The position numbers and the translations under genes were made by a program. Under the pieces are notes generated by a model. That model did not search any database. It was not told the origin of the DNA and saw only the letters and a program-made list of their open reading frames with translations. This document shows, piece by piece, positions 1 to 7,385 of a DNA stretch of 64,000 nucleotides. Source of the stretch: CAVUWL01 sp963700105. Its GTDB lineage: Bacteria > Actinomycetota > Thermoleophilia > Solirubrobacterales > 70-9. The stretch is taken from the NCBI GenBank assembly GCA_963700105.1, contig CAVOWL010000004.1:186001-250000 (forward strand). Direction: 5' to 3'. Position 1 is the first letter of the stretch, and every line of letters begins with the position of its first letter.

Positions 1-631
1 GCGGCGCGAGCGAGCTCACGACCTCGCGCCAGAGCCGCGAGGTCTCCAAAACGTTGGCCTTATCGACGGAGGTGACCCGGGGCCGACGTCCCGTGCTCTC
101 GGCGCGACGCTGAGCAGATTCAAAGGCGATCAGGGCAATCCTCTCGATCTCTGCAGCGGAGTACTCACAAGTGTCGTGGGCGCTGTCGCCATCGCGCCCG
201 CTCGCGCCAAAGTAGATACCCCCGGTCAGCTCCCGAACGACAAGCAGATCGGTGCCGGCAATCCGCTCCTCCCGTAGGGGGCTGGAGCCAATCAACGCCG
301 GACTTGGGCGAACGGGGCGCAGATTGGCGTAGAGGCCCATCCCCTTGCGCAGCCCAAGTAGGCCCTGCTCGGGGCGGGGCGCGCCGGGCTCGGTGTTGTC
401 CCATTTGGGTCCACCAACCGCGCCGAGCAGGACGGCGTCGGCGCCCCGGCACGCTTCTAGAACCTCCTCGGTGAGGCCGACTCCATGGGCATCAATCGAG
501 GCACCTCCGAGGACTCGCTGATCGAGCTCGAAGTCACCGAAGGAGGCCAGAAGTCGACCAGCAGCGGCGATGATTTCGGGCCCGACTCCATCCCCGGGAA
601 GGACGACTATGCGTGACTGCGGATCGGCCAA
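1..631 (-). CDS. leuB: 3-isopropylmalate dehydrogenase, N-terminal part (cut by window edge)
   Basis: LeuB oxidatively decarboxylates 3-isopropylmalate to 2-ketoisocaproate with NAD in leucine synthesis. About 210 N-terminal residues of a usual ~350 are visible; the rest lies beyond position 1. Family segments seen in order are VVLPGDGVGPE, VGGPKWD, ANLRPVR, RELTGGIYFG and the VTSVDKANVL stretch. No ATG occurs in frame. The best start is TTG at 631-629, 26 nt past the leuD stop, giving LADPQSRIVVLPGDG; no strong Shine-Dalgarno precedes it, so translation may depend on coupling to leuD. It is the last visible gene of a regulator-leuC-leuD-leuB operon. The identity is secure; the exact start is less so. 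Confidence 0.93.
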   Translation of the reverse strand, partial: MADPQSRIVVLPGDGVGPEIIAAAGRLLASFGDFELDQRVLGGASIDAHGVGLTEEVLEACRGADAVLLGAVGGPKWDNTEPGAPRPEQGLLGLRKGMGLYANLRPVRPSPALIGSSPLREERIAGTDLLVVRELTGGIYFGASGRDGDSAHDTCEYSAAEIERIALIAFESAQRRAESTGRRPRVTSVDKANVLETSRLWREVVSSLAP

Positions 632-657
632 GTCCCAACCATATGGGTTTGCAGTCT

Positions 658-1227
658 CTAGAGCGCGGTCGTGATGGGACCAAACTGAGTCGCCGCGGTG
701 GACTCGAAGGCATCAATTGCCGCCTTGTTCTCAAGGGTAATTCCGATGTCGTCCAAACCATGCAGCAGACGGTATTTGACATCGGGCTCGACCTCGAACT
801 CAAACACGCCCGCAGCGCAGCTGACCGTCTCATCATCTACATCTATCCGAGCCTCGCCGGCTTCGGCCACCTGGACGCAATGCGCTTCGTCGAGGATCAC
901 CGGCAACAGCCCAATCTTGGTGCAGTTGACGTAGAAAATGTCCGCAAATGAGGGCGCAAGGATCGCCTCGAATCCGAAATCCTCAAGCGCCCATGGGGCG
1001 TGCTCGCGGGAGGATCCGCAACCGAAATTTCGCCCAGCCACCAGGATCGGATTGGACGCCAGCTCAATCTCGCCCGAGCGGATCCAGTCATAGAAGAGAA
1101 ACTGGCCGAAGCCAGTTCGCTCAACCCGCTTCAGAAACTGCTTGGGGATGATTTGGTCAGTATCGACGTCGGCACGATCCAACACCGACACCTTGCCCTC
1201 GATTACGTCTATTGGCCTCACCGTCAA
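658..1227 (-). CDS. leuD: 3-isopropylmalate dehydratase small subunit
   Basis: This is the small subunit of isopropylmalate isomerase, which with LeuC converts 2- to 3-isopropylmalate. It has 189 residues, normal for the family. The N-terminal IEGKVSVLDRADVDTDQIIPKQFL, the GRNFGCGSSREHAPWAL loop and the C-terminal GLDDIGITLE segment are characteristic of the swivelling aconitase-like domain. The start is TTG at 1227-1225, sharing 4 nt with the leuC stop (TTGA overlap), so the two subunits are probably translationally coupled and made in equal amounts. leuB follows after 26 nt. Confidence 0.96.
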   Translation of the reverse strand: MTVRPIDVIEGKVSVLDRADVDTDQIIPKQFLKRVERTGFGQFLFYDWIRSGEIELASNPILVAGRNFGCGSSREHAPWALEDFGFEAILAPSFADIFYVNCTKIGLLPVILDEAHCVQVAEAGEARIDVDDETVSCAAGVFEFEVEPDVKYRLLHGLDDIGITLENKAAIDAFESTAATQFGPITTAL

Positions 1228-2609
1228 CTCCAGTCTCTGATGTCTACAAAGCGTCCCTCGATCGCAGCCGCTGCGGCCATCTTCGGGCTAACCAGGTGGG
1301 TCCGTCCCCCCTTGCCTTGGCGTCCCTCAAAGTTGCGATTTGAGGTCGAGGCGCAACGCTCGCCATCGGCGAGAACATCGGGGTTCATTCCCAGACACAT
1401 CGAACAGCCGGCCTCTCGCCATTCAAAGCCGGCCGCCCGGAATACCTGATCCAGGCCCTCCTGCTCCGCGGTGGCTTTGACCGCCTGGGAACCGGGCACG
1501 ACCATCGCCCGAACCGAGTCGGCCACCCGTCGACCATCGACAATCGCCGCAGCCTCGCGCAGGTCCTCAACCCTGGAGTTCGTGCAAGAGCCGATGAAGA
1601 CACGATCCAAGGCCAGCTCGGTGATCGGCGTGCCCGGTTTCAGGTCCATGTAGGCCAAAGCGCGTTCGGCCGACTCGCGCGCCGCCGCAGGCTCCAGCGA
1701 GGCCGGGTCAGGCACCGAGTCGGTCACCTCAACCACCATGCCCGGGTTTGTCCCCCAGGTAACCATCGGCGAGAGACTGGAAGCGTCGATTTCGATCTCC
1801 TTGTCAAAAACGGCACCCGGCTCGCTGGGCAGCGAGCGCCAGCGGTTGAGGGCAGCCTCGAAATCCTGCGGCGCACCCGGGCGCCCCCGCACCCACTCAA
1901 ACGTGGTCTGATCGGGGCCGATCATCCCGGCCCTACCCCCGCCCTCGATCGTCATGTTGCAGATTGTCATCCGACCCGGCATCGAAAGTGACTCGACTGC
2001 CTCACCGGCGTACTCGACCGCGTAACCGCTCATGCCCCCGGTGCTGACTCGGCCAATCGTCGCGAGGATCAGGTCCTTCGGTGTAACGCCGGCGGCGAGG
2101 CGGCCCTGATAGGAGATCCGCATGGTCTTGGGGCGTTTTTGAACCAGGCACTGGGTGGCTAGTACGTGCTCAACCTCTGAAGTGCCAATGCCGAAGGCCA
2201 GCGCTCCAAAGGCGCCGTGGGTAGAGGTATGGCTATCTCCGCAGACGATCGTCATGCCGGGCTGGGAGAGCCCCAGCTCCGGGCCGATCACGTGGACTAT
2301 CCCCTGGCGCTGGGAGCCCAGCGAGTACAGCGGGATCTGAAACTCATCGCAGTTTCGCTCCAGGGTCTGTACCTGAATCCGGGAGAGCTCATCGGCGATC
2401 ATTCGGGACGCCTTGGTGCCGTCGGTGGGCACGTTGTGATCAGCGGTCGCAACCGTCTTATCTGCACGGCGCACGCCGCGCCCCGCCAAGCGAAGACCAT
2501 CAAAGGCCTGCGGTGAGGTCACCTCGTGGACCAGGTGCAAGTCGATGTAGATCAGGCCATCGGAGACCTCGTGGGCCTCCCAAATCTTGTCGAACATCGA
2601 TTTAGGCAT
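1224..2609 (-). CDS. leuC: 3-isopropylmalate dehydratase large subunit
   Basis: This is the catalytic [4Fe-4S] subunit of isopropylmalate isomerase in the leucine pathway. The three cluster ligands are visible as Cys342 in SCTNSR and Cys402/Cys405 in GCSMCLG, and the substrate-loop motif CGDSHTSTHGAFG is near residue 123. Its 461 residues match the usual length. The ATG at 2609 is preceded by GAGGAG 7 nt upstream, a good Shine-Dalgarno. That site lies in the last codons of the regulator gene at 2611-3246, whose stop is only 1 nt away, so regulator and enzyme are co-transcribed and probably translationally coupled. Confidence 0.97.
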   Translation of the reverse strand: MPKSMFDKIWEAHEVSDGLIYIDLHLVHEVTSPQAFDGLRLAGRGVRRADKTVATADHNVPTDGTKASRMIADELSRIQVQTLERNCDEFQIPLYSLGSQRQGIVHVIGPELGLSQPGMTIVCGDSHTSTHGAFGALAFGIGTSEVEHVLATQCLVQKRPKTMRISYQGRLAAGVTPKDLILATIGRVSTGGMSGYAVEYAGEAVESLSMPGRMTICNMTIEGGGRAGMIGPDQTTFEWVRGRPGAPQDFEAALNRWRSLPSEPGAVFDKEIEIDASSLSPMVTWGTNPGMVVEVTDSVPDPASLEPAAARESAERALAYMDLKPGTPITELALDRVFIGSCTNSRVEDLREAAAIVDGRRVADSVRAMVVPGSQAVKATAEQEGLDQVFRAAGFEWREAGCSMCLGMNPDVLADGERCASTSNRNFEGRQGKGGRTHLVSPKMAAAAAIEGRFVDIRDWS

Positions 2610-2610
2610 C

Positions 2611-3246
2611 TCAGCTCCTCCTCAAGCCTGCCGCGATTACCGCTAGGAAGCGGGCTGGCTCCTCGCCATCGTTTTCGAAATTGTGGGGAAGGTCTGCATC
2701 GAACGTCACGCCGTCGCCGGCGCGGAGCTGGAATCGGGTGCCGTCAACGATCAGGGCCAGGGTCCCGTTGAGGACGATCGCTGTCTCGCGACTACCTGGC
2801 TCGTGCATGGGTGGATCGCCCTGCCCCCCCGTCGTCGCTCCGCGGTTGAGGGTGTGCAGAGATACGTCGGCTCGCTGACCCGGCAGGGGCGGCGTCAGCT
2901 CCTCAAAGCGATGCCCTCCGTGTCGAAAGCGTCGGCGCTGCCCGGCTCGAGAAACGGTCACCTGTTGGCCCTCGTCGAGGCGCAGCAGTTGTGAGAGGGT
3001 CAGCTCCAGGCCGGCGGCGATCTTGGTGGCGATCGCCAGGGTCGGGCTTGTCTCGCCCCGCTCGACCTGGGAAAGCATCGGCGCGCTAACCCCACTGCGC
3101 TCGGCTAGATCGCGCAGCGACATCCCCATCGCCTCTCGTAGTGCCCGGATGCGATGGCTGACTCCAGCGGTGACCGGGTCCAGGGTCGGGCCGGGTGGGC
3201 CTTGAAGGCCTCCCTCAGACAGCTGCCTTTGCGCCGTAGCGGTCAT
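2611..3246 (-). CDS. XRE-family regulator with C-terminal cupin domain
   Basis: A DNA-binding regulator with an XRE helix-turn-helix at about residues 31-88 (IRALREAMGMSLRDLAERSG, then SQVERGETSPTLAIATKIA) and a cupin sensor domain at about 145-207 (PMHEPGSRE, LNGTLALIVDGTRFQLRAGD). Such two-domain proteins usually sense a small molecule through the cupin. It is the first gene of the leuC-leuD-leuB operon and ends 1 nt before leuC, so I infer that it controls this operon, perhaps in response to a pathway metabolite. The ATG at 3246 follows CACAGG. A 14-bp palindrome at 3265-3278 just upstream is a candidate autoregulatory operator. The ligand is unknown. Confidence 0.88.
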   Translation of the reverse strand: MTATAQRQLSEGGLQGPPGPTLDPVTAGVSHRIRALREAMGMSLRDLAERSGVSAPMLSQVERGETSPTLAIATKIAAGLELTLSQLLRLDEGQQVTVSRAGQRRRFRHGGHRFEELTPPLPGQRADVSLHTLNRGATTGGQGDPPMHEPGSRETAIVLNGTLALIVDGTRFQLRAGDGVTFDADLPHNFENDGEEPARFLAVIAAGLRRS

Positions 3247-3264
3247 CCTGTGCGTACGTTATCA

Positions 3265-3278
3265 CATACACTTGTATG
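3265..3278. promoter_or_regulatory. Palindrome CATACA-CT-TGTATG between divergent genes
   Basis: A perfect 6-bp inverted repeat with a CT centre lies in the short intergenic space between the XRE-cupin regulator (start 3246) and the CAP-domain gene. On the minus strand it is followed by TGATAACG, a plausible -10 region for the leu operon. The position suits an operator for the adjacent regulator, but that assignment is inference. Confidence 0.4.
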
Positions 3279-3344
3279 CGGCGCGGATGCCTCCAAGGGG
3301 CGCGGGGCATTTCTCCGCGTGCATCCGTATCGTGCGGTCAGCTT

Positions 3345-3935
3345 GTGAGCAGGGAGACACAAAACGCTCTCAGACATCTCATCATTGCCCCCGCACTGGT
3401 GAGCCTGTGCGGGGCCCTGCTGCTGTCGGCATCGTTACTTTCCCCTGGGGCCGCTGCCGCGAGCGTCCCCCACTGCGCGGGGGCTGACCGGACACCGAAC
3501 CAGGCCACGATTCACTTCCTGCGCGCTTCGATGCTTTGCCTCGTCAACAGAGTCCGCGACCACGACGGGATGCGGCAGCTGGAATTCAACCAGGAGCTGC
3601 GCAGCTCGGCAACCGGGCACTCCAACGATATGGTCGCCGATGATTACTTCTCCCATTATGGACCGGAGGGCAGCACCCCAAGTGGGCGACTCGCGAGGTC
3701 GGGCTATCTCGCTCGGGCGATCAACTACCAGATTGGCGAGAACATCGGCGGCGGCGTGGGCCGATTTGGGTCCCCCTTGGCCGTCTTTCGCGCCTGGATG
3801 CACAGCCCCCCGCACCGGGCAAACATCCTTGACCGAGATTTTCGTGAATTCGGGGTTGGGGTGGCGCGAGGTTTTCCACTTGGGGGTGGCTCTGACGCCG
3901 CCACCTACACGCTTGACCTCGGCGCGCGACCTTGA
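3345..3935 (+). CDS. Secreted CAP/SCP-domain protein (YkwD-like)
   Basis: A secreted protein of the CAP (SCP/PR-1-like) family. I chose the GTG at 3345 (VSRETQNALRHLIIAPAL) because it gives a compact signal peptide with hydrophobic core LVSLCGALLLSASLL; an upstream ATG at 3276 would add 23 Arg/Cys-rich residues of no recognisable type. The CAP domain shows the conserved helix with ATGHSNDMVADDYFSH, the GENIGGG motif and WMHSPPHRANILDRDFREFGVG, including the His and Glu residues that line the CAP cavity. Bacterial members act outside the cell; their biochemical role is mostly unknown. It is a single-gene unit, convergent with leuA. Confidence 0.85.
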   Translation: MSRETQNALRHLIIAPALVSLCGALLLSASLLSPGAAAASVPHCAGADRTPNQATIHFLRASMLCLVNRVRDHDGMRQLEFNQELRSSATGHSNDMVADDYFSHYGPEGSTPSGRLARSGYLARAINYQIGENIGGGVGRFGSPLAVFRAWMHSPPHRANILDRDFREFGVGVARGFPLGGGSDAATYTLDLGARP

Positions 3936-3952
3936 AACCGGCGCCAGGGGGA

Positions 3953-5539
3953 TCAGGGACCGGGCGTGCGCTCGATCGCCGCTGAGGCAGTAGCTGTCTC
4001 GGGCTCCCGCGTCGCAGCCCCCTCCAGCGCGTTGGAGAGGGCTCGAACGTAGGCTCGCGCTGAGGCCTCAAGGATGTCGGTGTCGACACCCTGACCCTTG
4101 GCCAAGCGACCGGCGGCGCGCAGCATCACGGTCACCTCTCCGAGTGCATCCTCACCACCTGTCACAGCCTCGACCGCATACTGGCGCAGCTCGCAATCGA
4201 CTCCGGTCGCCTCCTGAATCGCCCGAAAGATTGCATCGATCGGCCCGTCTCCGCTTGCCTCCCCGACCGACTCCTCAGCCGATGGCATCTTCACCCCGAC
4301 CCTCGCCAGGGGCTCGCGCCTGGACCCCGCCTCAACCTCAAACCACGCGAGCTCGTGGGCATCGGGGCGCTCACGAATCTCCTCAGAAACAATCGCCTCA
4401 AGATCCAGGGCGGTGACCTGCTTCTTGCGATCGGCGACCTCCTTGAAGCGCTTAAAGGCCGAGTTGAGGGCGTTGCCGTCGATCGTAAAACCGAGCTGAG
4501 CCAGCGCGTCGCGCAGAGCATGGCGTCCCGAATGCTTGCCGAGCACGATGGAGTTCGACTCCAGTCCGACCTCGGTCGCATCCATAATCTCGTACGTGGT
4601 GCGCTCCTTCAAAACCCCGTCTTGGTGGATTCCGGACTCGTGGGCAAATGCGTTTCGGCCCACAATTGCCTTGTTGGGTTGGACCGGGTAGCCGCAGAGA
4701 CGAGAAACCAGTCGACTGCTGCGAGCGAGCTCGCGACTTTCAACCCCGGTGCTGAGACCGTGGCGGTCCGCCCGGGTTCGGATCAGCATCACAATCTCCT
4801 CCAGCGCGCAGTTTCCGGCCCGCTCGCCGATTCCGTTGATCGCACACTCGACCTGGCGAGCGCCCGCCAGCACTCCCGCGTAGGAGTTGGCCACAGCCAG
4901 GCCCAGGTCATCGTGGCAGTGAACGGAGGTTTCGACCTCGCTCAGACCAGGGACTAGCTCATAGAGGCGCCGGAAGTACTCCGCGTACTCCTGCGGCGTC
5001 GTGTAGCCCACCGTATCGGGAATGTTGATCACGGTCGCGCCCTCCTCGACCGCGATTGCACAGACCTCAGCGGTGAACTCAATCTCGGCTCGAGTCGCAT
5101 CCATCGGTGAGAACTCAACGTCCTCGCAATAGGACCTGGCCAGCGCCACGGCGGCCCGCGCCTGCCCCTTTACGTCATCGCGGGTCGTCTGCAACTGGTG
5201 CTCGATGTGGATGTCGGAGGTCGAGATGAATGTGTGGATACGGGGACGAGAGGCGTCACGAATTGCCCGCCAGACGGCGTCGATGTCGGCCTTGTGGGTT
5301 CGCGCCAAACCGCAGATGACGGGGCCCTCAATCCTGCGAGCGATCGCCTCGACGGCCTCGAAGTCTCCCGGGGAGGTGATCGGAAATCCGGCCTCGATCA
5401 CGTCCACGCCGAGGCGCCCGAGCTGATCTGCGATCTCGACCTTCTCGGCGGTGTTTAGAGATATTCCCGGCGATTGCTCACCGTCTCTGAGGGTGGTGTC
5501 GAAGATGTGGACGCGATTGGCGTCAGACTTGGATCCCAC
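3953..5539 (-). CDS. leuA: 2-isopropylmalate synthase
   Basis: LeuA condenses acetyl-CoA with 2-ketoisovalerate, the committed and usually leucine-inhibited step. The TIM-barrel signature FDTTLRDGEQSPG is at residues 13-25, HCHDDLGLAVANS near the middle, and a C-terminal LeuA regulatory domain follows the linker after ADRKKQVTALDLEAIV. It ends with a Pro/Thr-rich tail. The GTG at 5539 is preferred because GAGAAGGAG (5548-5556) sits 8 nt upstream; the longer TTG start at 5569 lies ahead of that Shine-Dalgarno. This gives 528 residues, normal for the short-type enzyme. An upstream Leu-rich leader (5605-5664) whose Leu codons can pair with the Shine-Dalgarno suggests translational attenuation by leucine. 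Confidence 0.97.
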   Translation of the reverse strand: MGSKSDANRVHIFDTTLRDGEQSPGISLNTAEKVEIADQLGRLGVDVIEAGFPITSPGDFEAVEAIARRIEGPVICGLARTHKADIDAVWRAIRDASRPRIHTFISTSDIHIEHQLQTTRDDVKGQARAAVALARSYCEDVEFSPMDATRAEIEFTAEVCAIAVEEGATVINIPDTVGYTTPQEYAEYFRRLYELVPGLSEVETSVHCHDDLGLAVANSYAGVLAGARQVECAINGIGERAGNCALEEIVMLIRTRADRHGLSTGVESRELARSSRLVSRLCGYPVQPNKAIVGRNAFAHESGIHQDGVLKERTTYEIMDATEVGLESNSIVLGKHSGRHALRDALAQLGFTIDGNALNSAFKRFKEVADRKKQVTALDLEAIVSEEIRERPDAHELAWFEVEAGSRREPLARVGVKMPSAEESVGEASGDGPIDAIFRAIQEATGVDCELRQYAVEAVTGGEDALGEVTVMLRAAGRLAKGQGVDTDILEASARAYVRALSNALEGAATREPETATASAAIERTPGP

Positions 5540-5547
5540 GGGACCTA

Positions 5548-5634
5548 CTCCTTCTCTGCTTGCTTGCAATGACCTCTTGTCTTGCGGCTGCGCGCCGCCC
5601 AGCGCTATTCCCCCCGCGGGGGGAGGAGAAGGAG
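5548..5634 (-). promoter_or_regulatory. Putative leuA translational attenuator (anti-SD/SD pair)
   Basis: On the minus strand CTCCTTCTC (5634-5626, three consecutive Leu codons of the leader peptide) is the exact 9-nt reverse complement of GAGAAGGAG (5556-5548), the leuA Shine-Dalgarno. Between them lie a C6-GC-G6 palindrome (5623-5610), the leader stop TAG (5607-5605) and about 50 nt of leader. Inferred mechanism: a ribosome stalled at Leu codons under starvation masks the anti-SD and frees the leuA ribosome-binding site; with leucine available the ribosome clears the run and the site is sequestered. No U-run follows the hairpin, so I favour translational over transcriptional control. Confidence 0.6.
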
Positions 5635-5664
5635 GAGCGCCAGGCTGGGTGAGCGATGCGTCAT
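5605..5664 (-). CDS. leuL: leuA leader peptide, 19 residues with five consecutive Leu
   Basis: A short reading frame from ATG at 5664 to TAG at 5607-5605 encodes MTHRSPSLALLLLLPPRGE. Six of 19 residues are leucine, five in a row (codons 10-14, CTC CTC CTT CTC CTC), followed by two Pro codons and a GC palindrome. It lies 65 nt upstream of the leuA start in a 265-bp intergenic region, the classic position and composition of a branched-chain amino acid attenuator peptide. There is no good Shine-Dalgarno; a TAAGCT -10 box 10 nt upstream suggests a leaderless start. Function inferred from position and codon content. Confidence 0.72.
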   Translation of the reverse strand: MTHRSPSLALLLLLPPRGE

Positions 5665-5674
5665 TTGCCCGAGC

Positions 5675-5703
5675 AGCTTAGCGCAGGCCGCGCCGATCGC
5701 CAA
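5675..5703 (-). promoter_or_regulatory. Candidate promoter of the leuL-leuA transcript
   Basis: On the minus strand TTGGCG (5703-5698) is separated by 17 nt from TAAGCT (5680-5675). The predicted transcription start falls close to the leader ATG at 5664, consistent with a leaderless leader-peptide mRNA. Confidence 0.4.
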
Positions 5704-5804
5704 ACCCCGAAGCGACGGTTGGCTCGTCCCCTTGCTCGCGCCGTCGCGGTGGCCATGGTCGCCGATCGACTCTCCTGTGTCAGCACTCTGCCTTTCAGCC
5801 GACC

Positions 5805-7385
5805 TTACAGATCGACTGAGCGGCCGAGCTTGAAACCGTCAAGTTGGAGAATCTTTTCGATCGTCGCCTCGCGCGCCGCGGCATCGGTCGTCAGTGCCAT
5901 CACTGCGCGCTCTCCATCGGTCTCCGCGCCGACCGCAGCGGAGACGATATTTACGCCCTCCTGGCCAAACACGGTCCCGACCCGACCGATCATGCCCGGT
6001 CTGTCGGCGTAGCGAAAAACCGCGATGTGATCAGCGAAGGGAAGGTAGAAGCTCTCCCCCCAGATTGATACGAGGTAAGGCTCGTTGCGTGGTCCAACGC
6101 TTGTCCCCGCAACGTCCACGTGTTCGGTGCCGCCGTGCAGGCGCACGGTGACAAGCTCGGTGAAGTCCTCGGCTCCTGACTCCTTGGTCTCGACCAGCTC
6201 GATTCCACGCTCCTCAGCCATCTGCGGTGCATTGACGAGGTTGACCGGCTCCTCTGTGTTACCGGAGAGGATTCCCACCAAGACGGCAATCCCGAGCAGG
6301 CGGGTGTCATGGGAGGCGATGCGGCCGCGGAACTCGGCGCTGACGCGGTCAACCGATCCTCCCCCCAGCCCCTGGGCCAAGCGGCCGAGTTTTTCGCAGA
6401 GCGGAACGAAGGGCGCCAGTGCCTCCATCTCCTCGGGGCGCACCGCGGCGATATTGACCGCGTTGGTGACGACACCGCCAGTTAGGGCAGCGACCACCTG
6501 CTCGGCGGTTACCACTCCCGCTCGGTCCTGGGCCTCGGCGGTGGACGCACCGAGGTGGGGCGTGAAGACAACCTCGGGGCGGTTGAAGATTGGGTGTTCG
6601 GTAAATGGCTCCGACGGAAAGACATCCAAGGCGGCACCCGCCACCTTGCCGGACTCCAATCCGTCAAGCAGCGCGTCGAGATCGACCAGCTCGCCCCGGG
6701 CGCAATTGATGATCCGAACCCCATCGAGCATCGAGGCGATCGCTCCCGCATCGATCAGATTGATCGTCTCGGGGGTCTTGGGGACGTGCAGTGTGACGAC
6801 CTCGGCACGCCCGAACAGCTCCTCGACGCTCGCCATCCCCTCGACACCCAACTCGCGAAAGCGCTCGGCCGAGACGAACTTATCGAAGGCGACCACGCTC
6901 ATATCGAAACCTTGGGCCCGCTTGGCGACCAGCTGACCTATCCGTCCAAAGCCGATCACCCCGAGCGTCTTGCCGTATAGCTCCGCACCCTTGAACCGCG
7001 CTCGCTCCCAGCGCCCATCGATCAGCGTCGCATGAGCCTGAGGGATATTGCGAAATAGGGCCAGGGTCAGCCCCAGCGTGTGCTCGGCGGCGGCGACCGA
7101 ATTGGACTCCGGCGCGTTTGCAACAACGATCCCCCTCCGCGTCGCGGCGGCGATGTCGACGTTATCGACCCCGGTGCCGGCGCGACCGATGACTTTGAGG
7201 CGATCGGCCCGCTCGATCAGATCGGCGGTCAGCTTGGTCGCCGATCGAATCAGGATCGCATCGTAGGCAGAGATCGACTCGCTGAGTTCCTCGGCCGACA
7301 TCTCAAGCCCCAGCTCAACGTCGAAGTCTTTGCGCAACAGCTCGACCCCGGCATCGGCGATCTTCTCCTTGATGAGTACCTTCAC
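5805..7385 (-). CDS. serA: D-3-phosphoglycerate dehydrogenase, long ACT-containing form
   Basis: SerA oxidises 3-phosphoglycerate to 3-phosphohydroxypyruvate, the first step of serine synthesis. At 526 residues it is the long actinobacterial/vertebrate-type form. The NAD-binding motif VIGFGRIGQLVAKRAQGFD lies near residues 143-161, the catalytic-domain signatures INCARGELVD and TPHLGASTAEAQ follow, then an intervening domain (about 315-450) and a C-terminal ACT domain starting near DRPGMIGRVGTVFGQEGVN that normally senses serine. The GTG start at 7385 overlaps the serC stop by 4 nt (GTGA), so serC-serA form a two-gene operon with translational coupling. Confidence 0.97.
   Translation of the reverse strand: MKVLIKEKIADAGVELLRKDFDVELGLEMSAEELSESISAYDAILIRSATKLTADLIERADRLKVIGRAGTGVDNVDIAAATRRGIVVANAPESNSVAAAEHTLGLTLALFRNIPQAHATLIDGRWERARFKGAELYGKTLGVIGFGRIGQLVAKRAQGFDMSVVAFDKFVSAERFRELGVEGMASVEELFGRAEVVTLHVPKTPETINLIDAGAIASMLDGVRIINCARGELVDLDALLDGLESGKVAGAALDVFPSEPFTEHPIFNRPEVVFTPHLGASTAEAQDRAGVVTAEQVVAALTGGVVTNAVNIAAVRPEEMEALAPFVPLCEKLGRLAQGLGGGSVDRVSAEFRGRIASHDTRLLGIAVLVGILSGNTEEPVNLVNAPQMAEERGIELVETKESGAEDFTELVTVRLHGGTEHVDVAGTSVGPRNEPYLVSIWGESFYLPFADHIAVFRYADRPGMIGRVGTVFGQEGVNIVSAAVGAETDGERAVMALTTDAAAREATIEKILQLDGFKLGRSVDL

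Noticed and set aside
5605..5664. T-box riboswitch as the leuA control element
   Set aside because: No T-box core (AGGGTGGNACCGCG-like) or specifier stem is present; the Leu-rich leader frame explains the region better.
6085..6936. 283-codon plus-strand open frame
   Set aside because: It is antisense to serA and rich in Ser/Thr/Arg, as expected for the reverse frame of a high-GC gene.
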